From JAEHDI01 sp035455185 (GTDB taxonomy: Bacteria > Acidobacteriota > Terriglobia > Bryobacterales > Bryobacteraceae): 19,623 nucleotides of DNA. The stretch lies in the NCBI GenBank assembly GCA_035455185.1, contig DATIFQ010000474.1:1-19623 (forward strand). The letters run 5' to 3'. Positions within the stretch are counted from its first letter, which is position 1. Every line of letters begins with the position of its first letter. Shown here piece after piece: positions 6,204 to 15,321 of this stretch. Below the pieces are notes generated by a model. That model did no database searches, had not been told where the DNA came from, and was given only the letters and a program-made list of their open reading frames with translations. Both the position numbers and the translations under genes were made by a program.

Positions 6204-7583
6204 CTAGTTCCTACCTCGCAGGAGTTCGAGAAGAGCTTCTCCCACCTGCCAGACGTTGCCCGCTCCCAGCGTCAGCACAAGGTCGCCGTCGCCGGCCGCC
6301 GCGAATACCGAGGAGACAGCCCGGTCTATCTTCCCCGCGTACTCCGCTCCGCGGTGCCCGAAAGCGCGGATGCGCTCCACCAGCGCCTCCGCGGTGACTC
6401 CTTCGATCGGTTTCTCCGACGCCGCGTAGATGTCGAGCACGTACACCGTGTCCGCTTGATGGAACGCCCGCGCGAAATCATCCATCAGGTGCAGTGTGCG
6501 CGTGTAACGATGCGGCTGAAAGATCACGTGGACTTTCCGGTAACCGCCGAGGCGGGCCGCGGCAAGCGTCGCCCGGATCTCGGTCGGATGGTGCCCGTAG
6601 TCGTCGATCACGCTTACGCCCCGCTCCCGGCCGCGCAACTGAAAACGCCGGTCGACGCCGCCGAACTCGCCGAGCGCCGCCCGCATCGTATCCGGCTTGA
6701 CCTCCAGTTCGAGCCCCACCGCGACGGCGGCGGTGGCGTCCAGCACGTTGTGCATTCCGGCCGCCGGGAGATGGAAGCGCCCCAGGTCCGCTCCGCGGTA
6801 GCGCAATGTGAAGTCGCTCGACGCCGGTCCGCAGTCGATCTCGCCGGCGGTCAGGTCCGCCTGCGCGCTGGTCCCGTACGTGACCACTCTGCGGCTGACC
6901 GACGGCAGGATCCGCTGCACGTTTTCGTCATCGAGGCACAGAATGGCCGCCCCATAAAACGGCACTTTATTGACGAACTCGACAAAAGCCGCGAGAGTGT
7001 CCTCGATCGTCGCGTAGCAGTCCACGTGTTCGCGGTCGATGTTGGTGACGATCGCCAGTATCGGCGCCAGCTTAAGAAAGGACCTGTCGCTCTCGTCGGA
7101 TTCCACAACCAGAAAATCGCTCCGGCCTACTCGGGCGTTGGCGCCCCCCATGGTCCCCACCCGTCCGCCGACGACGACCGTCGGGTCCAAACCCGCGTGG
7201 CTGAGCAGGGCCGCGGTCATCGAGGTTGTGGTGGTTTTCCCATGGCTCCCGGCGACGGCGATCCCGTACTTCAGCCGCATCAACTCGGCCAGCATCTCGC
7301 CTCGCTGGATGATCGGGATCTGAAGCCTCCGGGCCTCTTCAAGTTCCGGGTTCCGCTGGTCGATCGCAGAGCTGACCACCACCGCTTTTGCGCCGCCGAT
7401 GTTTTCCGCGGCGTGTCCTTCCGCGATCCGCGCCCCTAGCCCGGCCAGCCGCGCGGTAATCGGACTGAGCTTCGCGTCGGAACCGCTGATCTGGTAGCCG
7501 AGGTTCAGCAGTACCTCGGCGATTCCGCTCATGCCGATTCCCCCGATCCCGATGAAGTGCACATGCTGGGGTCTGAAAAACAT
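6204..7583 (-). CDS. murC: UDP-N-acetylmuramate--L-alanine ligase MurC
   Basis: The product has 459 residues. It adds L-alanine to UDP-MurNAc using ATP, the first stem-peptide step, in the cytoplasm. The N-terminal UDP-binding loop is IGIGGIGMSG (11-20), the ATP loop GSHGKTTTT (112-120), and the central SDESDRSFL (162-170) is followed by TNIDREHVD (180-188). The C-terminal domain has DDYGHHPTE (327-335), IFQPHRYTRT (354-363) and GAGNVWQVGE (440-449). The frame stays open upstream through murG, but homology begins at the ATG at 7583, two bases after the murG stop. No ribosome binding site precedes this ATG, and the junction is AT-rich, so translation probably depends on coupling to murG. The cluster usually carries murB or ddl next, but ftsQ follows directly. 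Confidence 0.97.
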   Translation of the reverse strand: MFFRPQHVHFIGIGGIGMSGIAEVLLNLGYQISGSDAKLSPITARLAGLGARIAEGHAAENIGGAKAVVVSSAIDQRNPELEEARRLQIPIIQRGEMLAELMRLKYGIAVAGSHGKTTTTSMTAALLSHAGLDPTVVVGGRVGTMGGANARVGRSDFLVVESDESDRSFLKLAPILAIVTNIDREHVDCYATIEDTLAAFVEFVNKVPFYGAAILCLDDENVQRILPSVSRRVVTYGTSAQADLTAGEIDCGPASSDFTLRYRGADLGRFHLPAAGMHNVLDATAAVAVGLELEVKPDTMRAALGEFGGVDRRFQLRGRERGVSVIDDYGHHPTEIRATLAAARLGGYRKVHVIFQPHRYTRTLHLMDDFARAFHQADTVYVLDIYAASEKPIEGVTAEALVERIRAFGHRGAEYAGKIDRAVSSVFAAAGDGDLVLTLGAGNVWQVGEALLELLRGRN

Positions 7584-7585
7584 TT

Positions 7586-8713
7586 TTATATCGTATTGTT
7601 TCGGCTTTCTGGGTGCCGTGTCAACGGTTTTCGACAGGCTGCTCCGAGTTCCTCGAGCAGATCTGCGGCGCGCTCGGCGGCTCCGTGGCGCGCCAGGCCC
7701 CGTGCCGCCTGTCCCATGCGCTCCAGCAGCCCCTCCTCTGCCGCCATCTGCGCCGTTTCCCGAAACAGCCGCTCGCCGGTCAACTCGGCGTCGGGCACCA
7801 GCCTCGCCGCGCCCGCGCGCTCGATCGCCTCGGCGTTTCGCAACTGGTGCTGGTCCGCTGCGAACGGAAAGGGAACCAGGATCGCCGGCTTTCCCGCGGC
7901 TGCCAGTTCGGCGACCGCCCCGGCGCCGGAACGGCAGACCAGCAGGTCGGCGCACTCGAACGCCGCCGGCATGTCCTCGATGAAGGGCGTCACCTCTCCA
8001 TCGAGACCGGATTCGTGGAAGCCACGCTCGAGTTCGGCGTGATCTTCCGCTCCCGTTTGGTGAAGCAGCCGCACCGGAAAGGAAGCCTCGCGAAAGAACC
8101 GCCAGCTCTCGCGAGCGGCCTGGTTGAGCCTGCGCGAGCCGCGGCTGCCGCCGGTGATCAACACCGTCAGTCTCGATTCTCTTGGTTTCGGCGGGACCGC
8201 GAAGAACTCGCCGCGCACGGGCAGTCCGGTCAGCTCCGTCCGTCCCACTGGAAAGCCGGCTGCCGCCTCGGGGAAGTTCAACAGCGCGCGTTCGACGAAG
8301 CGGCCCATCCACCGGCTCGTCATGCCGGGGATGGCGTTGGGCTCCATAAGCACGATCGGGACGCGACGCCACCATGCCGCAAGCATGACTGGTCCCGCAA
8401 CGTATCCGCCCATACTGAACACCGCCGCCGCCTTCCTTGCGCGAAGTACTGCAGCCGCCCGCGCCGCGCTTCGTGGCAGTTGCAAAAGCGTTCTCACGGT
8501 CTGCCCAGCGCCGACGCGCTTCAGCCCCCCGATGTCGATCCACTCGATCGGAAAACCCTCCGCCGGCGCCAGTTTCGCCTCCATCCCGCGCCGGGTTCCC
8601 ACAAATACCGCCTGGTGCCCGCGCTTCCGCAGTTCCCGAGCCACCGCGAGCGCGGGTATCACGTGACCGCCCGTCCCCCCGCCCGCCATCACGAAGGTCA
8701 ACCCCTCGCTCAT
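7586..8713 (-). CDS. murG: UDP-GlcNAc:lipid I N-acetylglucosaminyltransferase MurG
   Basis: The product has 375 residues. It converts lipid I to lipid II on the inner face of the membrane, using UDP-GlcNAc. This is a GT-B (GT28) fold. The glycine-rich loop GGGTGGH is at 11-17, SMGGYVAGP at 100-108, and the conserved EPNAIPG at 124-130. The second glycine loop GGSRGSRRLN is at 188-197, and the nucleotide-sugar site RSGAGAVAEL at 261-270 leads to PFPFAADQHQ (281-290). The ATG overlaps the ftsW stop as ATGA (8713-8710), which indicates translational coupling. The C-terminal tail after about residue 355 is polar and not conserved. Confidence 0.97.
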   Translation of the reverse strand: MSEGLTFVMAGGGTGGHVIPALAVARELRKRGHQAVFVGTRRGMEAKLAPAEGFPIEWIDIGGLKRVGAGQTVRTLLQLPRSAARAAAVLRARKAAAVFSMGGYVAGPVMLAAWWRRVPIVLMEPNAIPGMTSRWMGRFVERALLNFPEAAAGFPVGRTELTGLPVRGEFFAVPPKPRESRLTVLITGGSRGSRRLNQAARESWRFFREASFPVRLLHQTGAEDHAELERGFHESGLDGEVTPFIEDMPAAFECADLLVCRSGAGAVAELAAAGKPAILVPFPFAADQHQLRNAEAIERAGAARLVPDAELTGERLFRETAQMAAEEGLLERMGQAARGLARHGAAERAADLLEELGAACRKPLTRHPESRNNTI

Positions 8714-9864
8714 CCGGAATGCTCACTCACGCTCTGGAGCATGCCGAGGGACACCAGTGTGCTCAGCAGGGAACTGCCGCCGTAGCTGATCATCGGCAGC
8801 GGAATTCCCTTCGGTGGCACCATGCCCAGGACGACGCTGACGTTAAAGAACGCCTGCACAACGATCATGGCCGTCACGCCGAGGGCGAGATATCGTCCGA
8901 AGTGGTCCGGCGCGCGAAGGTAGAGTCGAAGCCCTCTCCAAAGGATGATCACAAAGCCCGCCAGCACGAACAGGCATCCCAGGATTCCGAGTTCCTCGCC
9001 GATGACGGCGTAGATGAAGTCCGTATGCGCTTCCGGCAAATAGAAGAGCTTCTGGTTTCCCTGCATCGGGCCGAGACCGGCGGGGCCGCCGGAGCCGACC
9101 GCGATCAGCGACTGGCGCACGTGATAGTCCGGGTCCCGGCTCGCCGCCGATCTCTGGAGCACCTGCTTGAACTTGCCCTCGGGATCGATCATCTTGACTA
9201 GGCGCGTCTCAAGCAGCTTGTACTCAGGGTCGACGTAGGCGAAAACCCGCACCATCCGGTACGGCTTCGAGACGATGGCGAGGAGGACGCAGACGAGCGC
9301 GATGCCCGCCGCGGTCAGGAAATAGCGCCGCTCCAGGCCGGCTACATAGAAGATGGCCGCGGCAGTGGCCGTCAGCACAAGCGCCGTGCCCAGGTCGGCC
9401 ACGACGACACCGCCGGCGATGAGTCCCACCATCATCGCCGCCGGCATCAGCGTACCTTTGTTATTGATGGCCGATTCGCGCCGGGTCACGAAGTAGGCCA
9501 GGAATACGATCAGCGCCGGTTTGGCGAATTCCGACGGCTGGATCCCCATCGAGCCGATCCGCAGCCACCGGTGCGCGCGCGGGTCCACGAAGTACACGAG
9601 AAGCAGCGACGCCAGCACGACGCCGACCGAAGCGAACGCCCACCATGGGCTGTTGAAAATCCGGTAGTCCCGCCGCTTCAAAAGCATCATTAGAATCATC
9701 GCCCCCAGCGCCCAGCCAAGCTGGCGCAGGAAGAAGTAGCCGCTCGACCCGTACCTGACCTCCGCGACCACGGAGGACGCGCTGTACAGCATCAGCAGCC
9801 CAAACGCGACCATCGCCAGGATCGTGAAGAAGAGGATCCAGTCGGTTTGTACTCGTTGCGCCAT
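8710..9864 (-). CDS. ftsW: Septal peptidoglycan polymerase FtsW
   Basis: The product has 384 residues. It is a SEDS-family membrane glycosyltransferase that polymerises lipid II at the septum with FtsI as partner. About ten membrane segments can be traced. Family motifs are GIQPSEFAKPALIVFLA (107-123), the loop PEAHTDFIYAVIGEELG (277-293), whose Asp282 is the likely catalytic residue by family knowledge, and VPPKGIPLPMISYGGSS (349-365). The periplasmic stretch between PYR (201-203) and QSL (251-253) is about 25 residues longer than I recall for E. coli FtsW, and highly charged. The GGAGGG ribosome binding site has a 6-base spacer. RodA is the alternative, but the cluster position favours FtsW. 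Confidence 0.95.
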   Translation of the reverse strand: MAQRVQTDWILFFTILAMVAFGLLMLYSASSVVAEVRYGSSGYFFLRQLGWALGAMILMMLLKRRDYRIFNSPWWAFASVGVVLASLLLVYFVDPRAHRWLRIGSMGIQPSEFAKPALIVFLAYFVTRRESAINNKGTLMPAAMMVGLIAGGVVVADLGTALVLTATAAAIFYVAGLERRYFLTAAGIALVCVLLAIVSKPYRMVRVFAYVDPEYKLLETRLVKMIDPEGKFKQVLQRSAASRDPDYHVRQSLIAVGSGGPAGLGPMQGNQKLFYLPEAHTDFIYAVIGEELGILGCLFVLAGFVIILWRGLRLYLRAPDHFGRYLALGVTAMIVVQAFFNVSVVLGMVPPKGIPLPMISYGGSSLLSTLVSLGMLQSVSEHSG

Positions 9865-9893
9865 CGTATCCCTCCGGCGGGCGCCCCCCGCCT

Positions 9894-11231
9894 TTACAAC
9901 TGTTGCACCAACTCCTTGAATACCCGGCCGCGGTGTTCGAAATTCTCAAACTGATCGAAACTCGCGCACGCCGGAGCGAGCAAAACCGTATCGCCCGCCG
10001 ACGCCTTCGCCGCGGCTCTGGATACGGCGGTTGCGATAGTGCCGCACTCGGCCAGTGGCACGGCGCCGTGGAGATGTTCCGCGATGATCGGCGTGGCCGC
10101 GCCAACGAGCAGGACCGCCTTCGCTTTCGCCGAGAGCGGTCCGCCGAGCGGGCGATAGTCGCTGCCCTTGTCCTTCCCGCCGAGAATCACCCACAGCGGC
10201 CCCGCGAACGCGTCGATCGCCTTGAGCGTCGCGTCCACGTTGGTTGCTTTCGAATCGTTGTAGAAATCGATCCCGCGCCACGTGCGGACAAACTCCAGCC
10301 TGTGCTCCACGCCTGGAAACGTGCGGACCGCGCCGGCGATCGCGGACATTTGAGCGCCCGCCAGCCGCGCCGCCGTGGCCGCCGCCAATACGTTCTCGAC
10401 GTTATGACTGCCCCGCAGCGGGATCCCGGTTGCTTCGAGAAAAGGCTCGCCTTCGGCATAAAGCCAGCCTCCGGCCATCCAGAGACCGGGTTCCACCGGA
10501 TGCTTCAGACTGAACCAGTGCGTCCGGCCCGCCGTCCCCCCGGCGTATCCTGAGCACACCGGGTCGTCCGCGTTCAAAACCGCAAAATCGTCCGGCTGCT
10601 GCGTCCGAAACAGGCGGCCCTTCGCCGCCGCGTAGTTTTCGAACGTGTGGTGGCGGTCCAGGTGATCCGGAGTGACGTTCAACGCCACCGCGATGTGGGC
10701 GCGAAACCGTTCCGTCGTTTCAAGCTGAAAGCTCGACAGCTCCAGAACGTTCCACTGGTCCGGCCGTGAAGTGTCCACCATCCCGGCGACCGCGCTGCCG
10801 ATATTTCCGCCCACCTGCACGGGGATTCCGCACTCGCGGAGAATGTGGCCGGTCAGGGCGGTGGTGGTCGTCTTGCCATTCGACCCGGTGATGCCGATGA
10901 TCTTTCCCTGGAGGAAGTAGCCGGCGAGTTCCACCTCGCCGATGACCCGCACCCCGTGGCCTCTGGCTTCTTCGAGAAGGTCGAGATCGGCCGGCACGCC
11001 CGGCGACACGACAATCCAGTCCGCGTCCCGGAAGGCCTCCGGCGACTGGCGGACGAACCCGGCGCCCGCGCTCTCCAGTATCCGCGCCGCGCCGGGCAGT
11101 TCTTCGAGCGGCTTCACGTCGGTGGCGGTGACGCGCGCCCCCGTGCGCGCCAGCAATTGGACCAGAGCCTGGCCCGATCGGACCATGCCCACCACCACGA
11201 TTCTCGCGCCCGAAAAATCCGTCGCCTTCAT
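9894..11231 (-). CDS. murD: UDP-N-acetylmuramoyl-L-alanine--D-glutamate ligase MurD
   Basis: The product has 445 residues. It adds D-glutamate to UDP-MurNAc-L-Ala with ATP. The N-terminal nucleotide-binding loop is VVVGMVRSGQALV (12-24), the ATP loop GSNGKTTTT (116-124), GGNIG is at 141-145, and ELSSFQLE (164-171) is followed by NVTPDHLDRH (185-194). The C-terminal domain has NDSKATNVDAT (325-335), GGKDKG (351-356) and LLAPACASFDQF (417-428). All are textbook MurD positions. The ATG at 11231 forms an ATGA overlap with the mraY stop. A longer in-frame extension upstream overlaps mraY and is not supported by homology. No clear ribosome binding site precedes the gene, consistent with coupling. 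Confidence 0.97.
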   Translation of the reverse strand: MKATDFSGARIVVVGMVRSGQALVQLLARTGARVTATDVKPLEELPGAARILESAGAGFVRQSPEAFRDADWIVVSPGVPADLDLLEEARGHGVRVIGEVELAGYFLQGKIIGITGSNGKTTTTALTGHILRECGIPVQVGGNIGSAVAGMVDTSRPDQWNVLELSSFQLETTERFRAHIAVALNVTPDHLDRHHTFENYAAAKGRLFRTQQPDDFAVLNADDPVCSGYAGGTAGRTHWFSLKHPVEPGLWMAGGWLYAEGEPFLEATGIPLRGSHNVENVLAAATAARLAGAQMSAIAGAVRTFPGVEHRLEFVRTWRGIDFYNDSKATNVDATLKAIDAFAGPLWVILGGKDKGSDYRPLGGPLSAKAKAVLLVGAATPIIAEHLHGAVPLAECGTIATAVSRAAAKASAGDTVLLAPACASFDQFENFEHRGRVFKELVQQL

Positions 11232-12361
11232 CTCAGTTTCAGCGTGGTGAGCGCGAACAGCGCCGTCACCAGCCCCGCGATCCAGAAGCGCACGATGATC
11301 TTCGACTCCTGCCATCCGAGCGCCTCGAAATGATGGTGCAGCGGCGCCATCTTGAAGATCCGCTTGCGGCGCAGCTTATAGCTGCCCACTTGAAGAATCA
11401 CGGAAAGCGCCTCCAGCACGAACACGCCGCCGATGAACAGCAGCAGGATCTCCTGCTTTATCAGCACTGCGACCGTCGCCATCCCGCTGCCGAGCGAGAG
11501 CGACCCCACGTCGCCCATGAAAACCTCGGCCGGATGGGCGTTGTACCAGAGAAAACCGATCGAGGCGCCGGTCATGGCGCCGCAAAAGATCGTGAGTTCC
11601 GATGCGCCCGGCAGCCGCACCAGGTCGAGATAGCTTGCGAACTGCGCGTGGCCGCTGGCGTACGTGAGCACCGTCATCGCTCCGGACGCGATGATCATCA
11701 GCCCGATGGCGAGCCCGTCAAGTCCGTCCGTCAAATTGACGGCGTTGGAAGAGCCGACGATCACGAAAACCAGGAATGCGAAGAAAAAGACGAATGCAAG
11801 CGGATACGTCAGCGGGTTCCCAAGCAGCGAGTCGATCAACATGTCCGGCTTGAACCCCTTGAAGAACGGCATGTTCATCGTCGTCGAATACAGCCCCATG
11901 GCGTGCAGCGACAGCAGGAACACGCCCACCGCCAGCCCTGCCAGTACCTGGAGCAGAAACTTTCGCCGCGCCGTCAATCCCTCATTCTGTTTCCGGCGCA
12001 CCTTAGAATAGTCGTCCCAGAATCCGATCGCGCCGAAGCTCAGCAGTCCGAACAGTGCGATCCAGACGTACGGGTTGCGCAGATTCGTCCACAGGAGTGT
12101 CGGCACGACGATCGAAACCAGGATCAGCAGCCCGCCCATCGTCGGCGTGCCGGCTTTCTTCTGATGGGACCTCGGCCCCTCTTCCCGGATATGCTGGCCG
12201 ATCTGGAACCGCCGCAACATGTTGATCATCCAGGGCCCAAGCACGATACAGAGAAACAGCGCCGTCAGGCTCGAGAAGGCGGTGCGGAATGTCACGTAGC
12301 GGAACAGGGGAAACGGGATGATCGAGGGATAAAGCTGTTCGTAAAGAATCCAGTAAAGCAT
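11228..12361 (-). CDS. mraY: Phospho-N-acetylmuramoyl-pentapeptide transferase MraY
   Basis: The product has 377 residues with about ten membrane segments. It transfers phospho-MurNAc-pentapeptide from UDP to undecaprenyl phosphate, making lipid I. Key motifs are GTPTMGG (71-77), the Asp pair in FWDDYSK (114-120), the active-site loop NAVNLTDGLDGLA (206-218), FMGDVGSLSLG (281-291), and the cytoplasmic APLHHHFE (339-346). The start at 12361 follows the murF stop by seven bases with only a weak GAAG-type ribosome binding site. Length and topology are normal for a Gram-negative MraY. Confidence 0.97.
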   Translation of the reverse strand: MLYWILYEQLYPSIIPFPLFRYVTFRTAFSSLTALFLCIVLGPWMINMLRRFQIGQHIREEGPRSHQKKAGTPTMGGLLILVSIVVPTLLWTNLRNPYVWIALFGLLSFGAIGFWDDYSKVRRKQNEGLTARRKFLLQVLAGLAVGVFLLSLHAMGLYSTTMNMPFFKGFKPDMLIDSLLGNPLTYPLAFVFFFAFLVFVIVGSSNAVNLTDGLDGLAIGLMIIASGAMTVLTYASGHAQFASYLDLVRLPGASELTIFCGAMTGASIGFLWYNAHPAEVFMGDVGSLSLGSGMATVAVLIKQEILLLFIGGVFVLEALSVILQVGSYKLRRKRIFKMAPLHHHFEALGWQESKIIVRFWIAGLVTALFALTTLKLR

Positions 12362-12368
12362 CGGTGTT

Positions 12369-13709
12369 CTACTTCAGAAATATCTCCATCGCCTGCTCGA
12401 CCCGAGTGCCCCGCGAGCCTTTGAAGAGAACTGCGTCTCCCTCCCGCACCAGCCGGTGCAAGACTTCGCCGGCCTCGGCAGGTTCTGCAAAAAAGAACGC
12501 GGCGCTGTCCGACATGCCTGTCTTGAGCGCTTCGTCCACCATGTGGCGGGCCGCGCCGCGTATCCCAACGAGCACATTAATCCCCGACCCGGCGGCGTAG
12601 CGGCCTACGTCTCGGTGCAGGGCCTCGGACCAGCGTCCGAGCTCGAGCATCTCCCCCAGCACGGCGAATCGCCGCCGAGCCGGCGTGACCCGGAGCACAT
12701 CCAGCATCGCGCGGACCGCCTCCGGGTTGGAGTTGTAGCAATCGTCCAATACCGTAATCCCGTCGTGTACGAACCGTTCTCCCCGCATCCGCCCGGCCTC
12801 GAGCGATCGGGCCGCCTCGCGCTGAACTTCCGCCGGTATGCCGTAGTGCCTGGCGACGGCGATTCCCGCCAGCAGGTTCAACACGCCGTGACGCCCCATC
12901 AGGGGGCTTTCGTAGCGATCGTTGCCGGCGCGGAACCTCACGCCGTCCGGCCCCTCTTCGACATCCTCGCCGCGGACGTCCGCTTCCGCCGACAGGCCGA
13001 AGGTCACGGTTCGCCCCGGATGCGACTCTCGAAAACGCAGAACCCTTGGGTCGTCGGCGTTCAGAACGGCCACTCCATCCGCGCCGAGTTCCTCGATCAG
13101 CTCCCGCTTGGCGTGCGCGACGTCCTCGATCGAATCGAAAAACTCCGCGTGTGCGTGGCCTACGTTCGTCACCACACCGACGTCCGGACGGGCGATGCGC
13201 GCCAGCTCGCGGAGCTCGCCGGCGTGATTCATCGCCATTTCGAGCACGGCCACGCGGGCCTCTTCCGGCAGTCGCAGGATTGACAGCGGTACGCCGACAT
13301 GGTTGTTCAGGTTGCCTTCGGTCTTGCCGGCCGCCACGGCTCCGCCGAGCATTCGGGCGATGATTTCCTTGGTGGTCGTCTTACCCGCGCTGCCGGTGAC
13401 CCCGACGACCTGTCCCCCCCATCGCAGCCGGGCCCAGCACGCCACCTGCTGGAGCGACTTCAGCGCGTCGCGGACGACTACCACAGGCGCCGCAACGTCC
13501 ACTGCCCGCTCCGCCACCACCGCCGAGGCGCCTCTTCGTACCGCGTCGGCGATGTAGTCATGGCCATCGTGATTCGGACCGTGAAGCGCGAAGAAGAGGT
13601 CGCCGGGTTGCAGCGTGCGCGTGTCAACGCTCCAGCCCGTAACCTCGACTTGCGTTTCGGGGCGGCCGGCGCCGGCGGCTTCGGCGATCTCGGTGAGGCG
13701 GAACCTCAT
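12369..13709 (-). CDS. murF: UDP-MurNAc-tripeptide--D-Ala-D-Ala ligase MurF
   Basis: The product has 446 residues. It adds D-Ala-D-Ala to complete the pentapeptide precursor, using ATP. VTGWSVDTRTLQPGDLFFAL (23-42) is the typical N-terminal uracil-binding region. The ATP loop is GSAGKTTTKE (106-115), then NLNNHVGVPLSIL, LEMAMNHAGE and TNVGHAHAEFF. The C-terminal domain has DDCYNSNPEA. These are MurF rather than MurE features, and no DNPR motif is present. The ATG at 13709 forms an ATGA overlap with the murE stop and has a strong GGAGGGAGGGGG ribosome binding site inside murE. A longer reading through murE in this frame is spurious. Confidence 0.97.
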   Translation of the reverse strand: MRFRLTEIAEAAGAGRPETQVEVTGWSVDTRTLQPGDLFFALHGPNHDGHDYIADAVRRGASAVVAERAVDVAAPVVVVRDALKSLQQVACWARLRWGGQVVGVTGSAGKTTTKEIIARMLGGAVAAGKTEGNLNNHVGVPLSILRLPEEARVAVLEMAMNHAGELRELARIARPDVGVVTNVGHAHAEFFDSIEDVAHAKRELIEELGADGVAVLNADDPRVLRFRESHPGRTVTFGLSAEADVRGEDVEEGPDGVRFRAGNDRYESPLMGRHGVLNLLAGIAVARHYGIPAEVQREAARSLEAGRMRGERFVHDGITVLDDCYNSNPEAVRAMLDVLRVTPARRRFAVLGEMLELGRWSEALHRDVGRYAAGSGINVLVGIRGAARHMVDEALKTGMSDSAAFFFAEPAEAGEVLHRLVREGDAVLFKGSRGTRVEQAMEIFLK

Positions 13710-15193
13710 GCCCCCTCCCTCCGGTAGCCGAATCCACGCAGGATGCGGCGGACCACTTCGCGATCGTCGAACGGAATCGTCCGGTCCCGAAGCACCTGGT
13801 ACGTTTCGTGTCCCTTGCCGGCGATCAGCACCAGGTCGCCGGCCCCAGCCTCTTCGATAGCCCGGCGGATCGCCCTCTCCCGGTCCGGCTCGGCGACGTG
13901 CGGCGTGTCGTAGCGCCGCAATCCGACCATGGCGTCGTTCATGATCGCCAGCGGATCCTCCGACCGCGGATTGTCCGAGGTGAGCACGACAAAATCGCTC
14001 AATTCCGCTGCGGCGGCCCCCATGAGCGGGCGCTTGGCGCGGTCGCGGTCGCCCCCGCAGCCGAACAGCGTGATCACGCGGCGGGGTGAAAGCTCCCGCC
14101 CGGCCCGGATGACGTTGCGGAGCGCGTCGTCGGTATGCGCGTAGTCCACCACCACCAGAAACGGCTGTCCTTCGTCGACGCGCTCGAATCGGCCGGGTAC
14201 GGCGCGGCATTGTTCGATGCCCGCCGCGATTGCCTCGGCATCGATCCCGTGTGCCAGCCCCGCTCCGAACGCCGCCAGAATGTTGTAGACGTTAATCCGC
14301 CCGACCAGCGGCGAGCGCACCGCTACGCGGCCGTTCCCGGTTTCCACGGCGAATGTCAGGCCGCCGAGCCCGGCCTCGATGTTGCGCGCGCGTACCATGG
14401 CGTCGCGATCGATGGCGTACGTGATTCGTTCGGTGCCTGGCGCGGTCGCGATGGATCGGCCGTACTCGTCGTCCTCGTTCAGCACCGCCCAGCGGGGCGG
14501 GGGAGCGCCGCATCCTTCGAAGAGGGTGCGCTTGGCGCCGAAATAGGCCTCCATGGTGCGGTGAAAATCCAGGTGATCCCTCGTCAGATTTGTGAATACC
14601 GCGGTGTGGAATCGAACTCCGTAGACCCTGCCCAACGCCAGCGCGTGGGAGGACACTTCCATTGTGGCATGGGTGCCTCCTTTGCGTTCAAGCTCGCTGA
14701 GAATGCGGACGATGTCCAGCGAATCGGGCGTGGTGTTGACCGCCCGGCGCACCTCGCCGGCGACTTGGTATTCGATCGTTCCCACCAGAGCCGTGATCTT
14801 GCCCGCCGCGCGCAGCACCGCGTCCAGCAGATAGGAGGTGGTTGTTTTGCCGTTCGTGCCGGTGATTCCGGTCAGGACGATCCGCTCGTCCGGAGCGCCG
14901 AAGAAATTGCGCGAGGCCAGCGCCATCGCTTCGCGGCCGTGTTCGACTTCAATCCACACACCCGTGAAATCCTCCGGCTTCGGCAACTCGGAGACCACCG
15001 CCGGGGCCCCGCGCTTCACGGCCTCCCGCGCGAACGACCTCCCGTCCGCGTTTTGTCCCTGGAAGGCAAAGAACAGCTCGCCGGCTGCGATCCGGCGGGA
15101 GTCGTACTCCAGCCCTGCGACCGTGATTCGAGACACCTCCGGCGGCAATGCCGCCCGCAGGCGGACTCCCGAGAGGACCTCCTGGAGGGTCAT
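13706..15193 (-). CDS. murE: UDP-MurNAc-L-Ala-D-Glu--meso-diaminopimelate ligase MurE
   Basis: The product has 495 residues. It adds the third stem-peptide residue. The ATP loop is GTNGKTTTS (112-120), NTTPDSLD (153-160) lies in the substrate region, and MEVSSHALALGRV (178-190) and TNLTRDHLDFH (201-211) are central-domain signatures. Lys221 in FGAKRTLFE is the expected carbamylated lysine. DNPR (407-410) is the diagnostic motif for meso-diaminopimelate rather than lysine, and AGKGHETYQ (458-466) closes the family pattern. The start at 15193 is chosen from homology. AGGGAG lies only a few bases before it, and the frame remains open upstream without a better start. A 128-base gap separates it from ftsI, the largest in the cluster. 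Confidence 0.96.
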   Translation of the reverse strand: MTLQEVLSGVRLRAALPPEVSRITVAGLEYDSRRIAAGELFFAFQGQNADGRSFAREAVKRGAPAVVSELPKPEDFTGVWIEVEHGREAMALASRNFFGAPDERIVLTGITGTNGKTTTSYLLDAVLRAAGKITALVGTIEYQVAGEVRRAVNTTPDSLDIVRILSELERKGGTHATMEVSSHALALGRVYGVRFHTAVFTNLTRDHLDFHRTMEAYFGAKRTLFEGCGAPPPRWAVLNEDDEYGRSIATAPGTERITYAIDRDAMVRARNIEAGLGGLTFAVETGNGRVAVRSPLVGRINVYNILAAFGAGLAHGIDAEAIAAGIEQCRAVPGRFERVDEGQPFLVVVDYAHTDDALRNVIRAGRELSPRRVITLFGCGGDRDRAKRPLMGAAAAELSDFVVLTSDNPRSEDPLAIMNDAMVGLRRYDTPHVAEPDRERAIRRAIEEAGAGDLVLIAGKGHETYQVLRDRTIPFDDREVVRRILRGFGYRREGA

Positions 15194-15321
15194 GCTCCCT
15201 ACCGGCGCCTTGCCGGTCTCCCTTCCGGCGTCCGCCAGCCGCGAATTGGCGCGCTCCTCCGCCTTCCTTCGCGTCCGGCCTATGCCCGCATTCTCCGTCT
15301 TCCTTCTGACTCCCGCGCGGA
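15194..15321 (-). other. 128-base gap between ftsI and murE
   Basis: This is the longest gene-free stretch inside the cluster. It is GC-rich and purine-rich on the coding strand, with several GGAAGG/GGAGG runs. I see no convincing promoter, strong hairpin or small gene. An upstream murE start cannot be fully excluded. Confidence 0.5.

Noticed and set aside
5132..7439. Two plus-strand frames of more than 400 codons antisense to ftsA/ftsQ and murC
   Set aside because: They cross real gene borders, lack ribosome binding sites and show no domain-like patterns.
7584..8726. The murC frame stays open for about 380 further codons upstream, through all of murG
   Set aside because: The extra part is Gly/Arg-rich with no family resemblance and overlaps a clear MurG in another frame. 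In GC-rich DNA, long open shadow frames are expected.
11330..12424. A 364-codon plus-strand frame antisense to mraY
   Set aside because: Extreme charge (His, Gln, Arg, Glu) is the reverse of the hydrophobic mraY codons, so it is a shadow.
13710..14210. A longer MurF N-terminus reaching into murE
   Set aside because: Homology to MurF begins exactly at ATG 13709, which has the ATGA overlap and a strong ribosome binding site.
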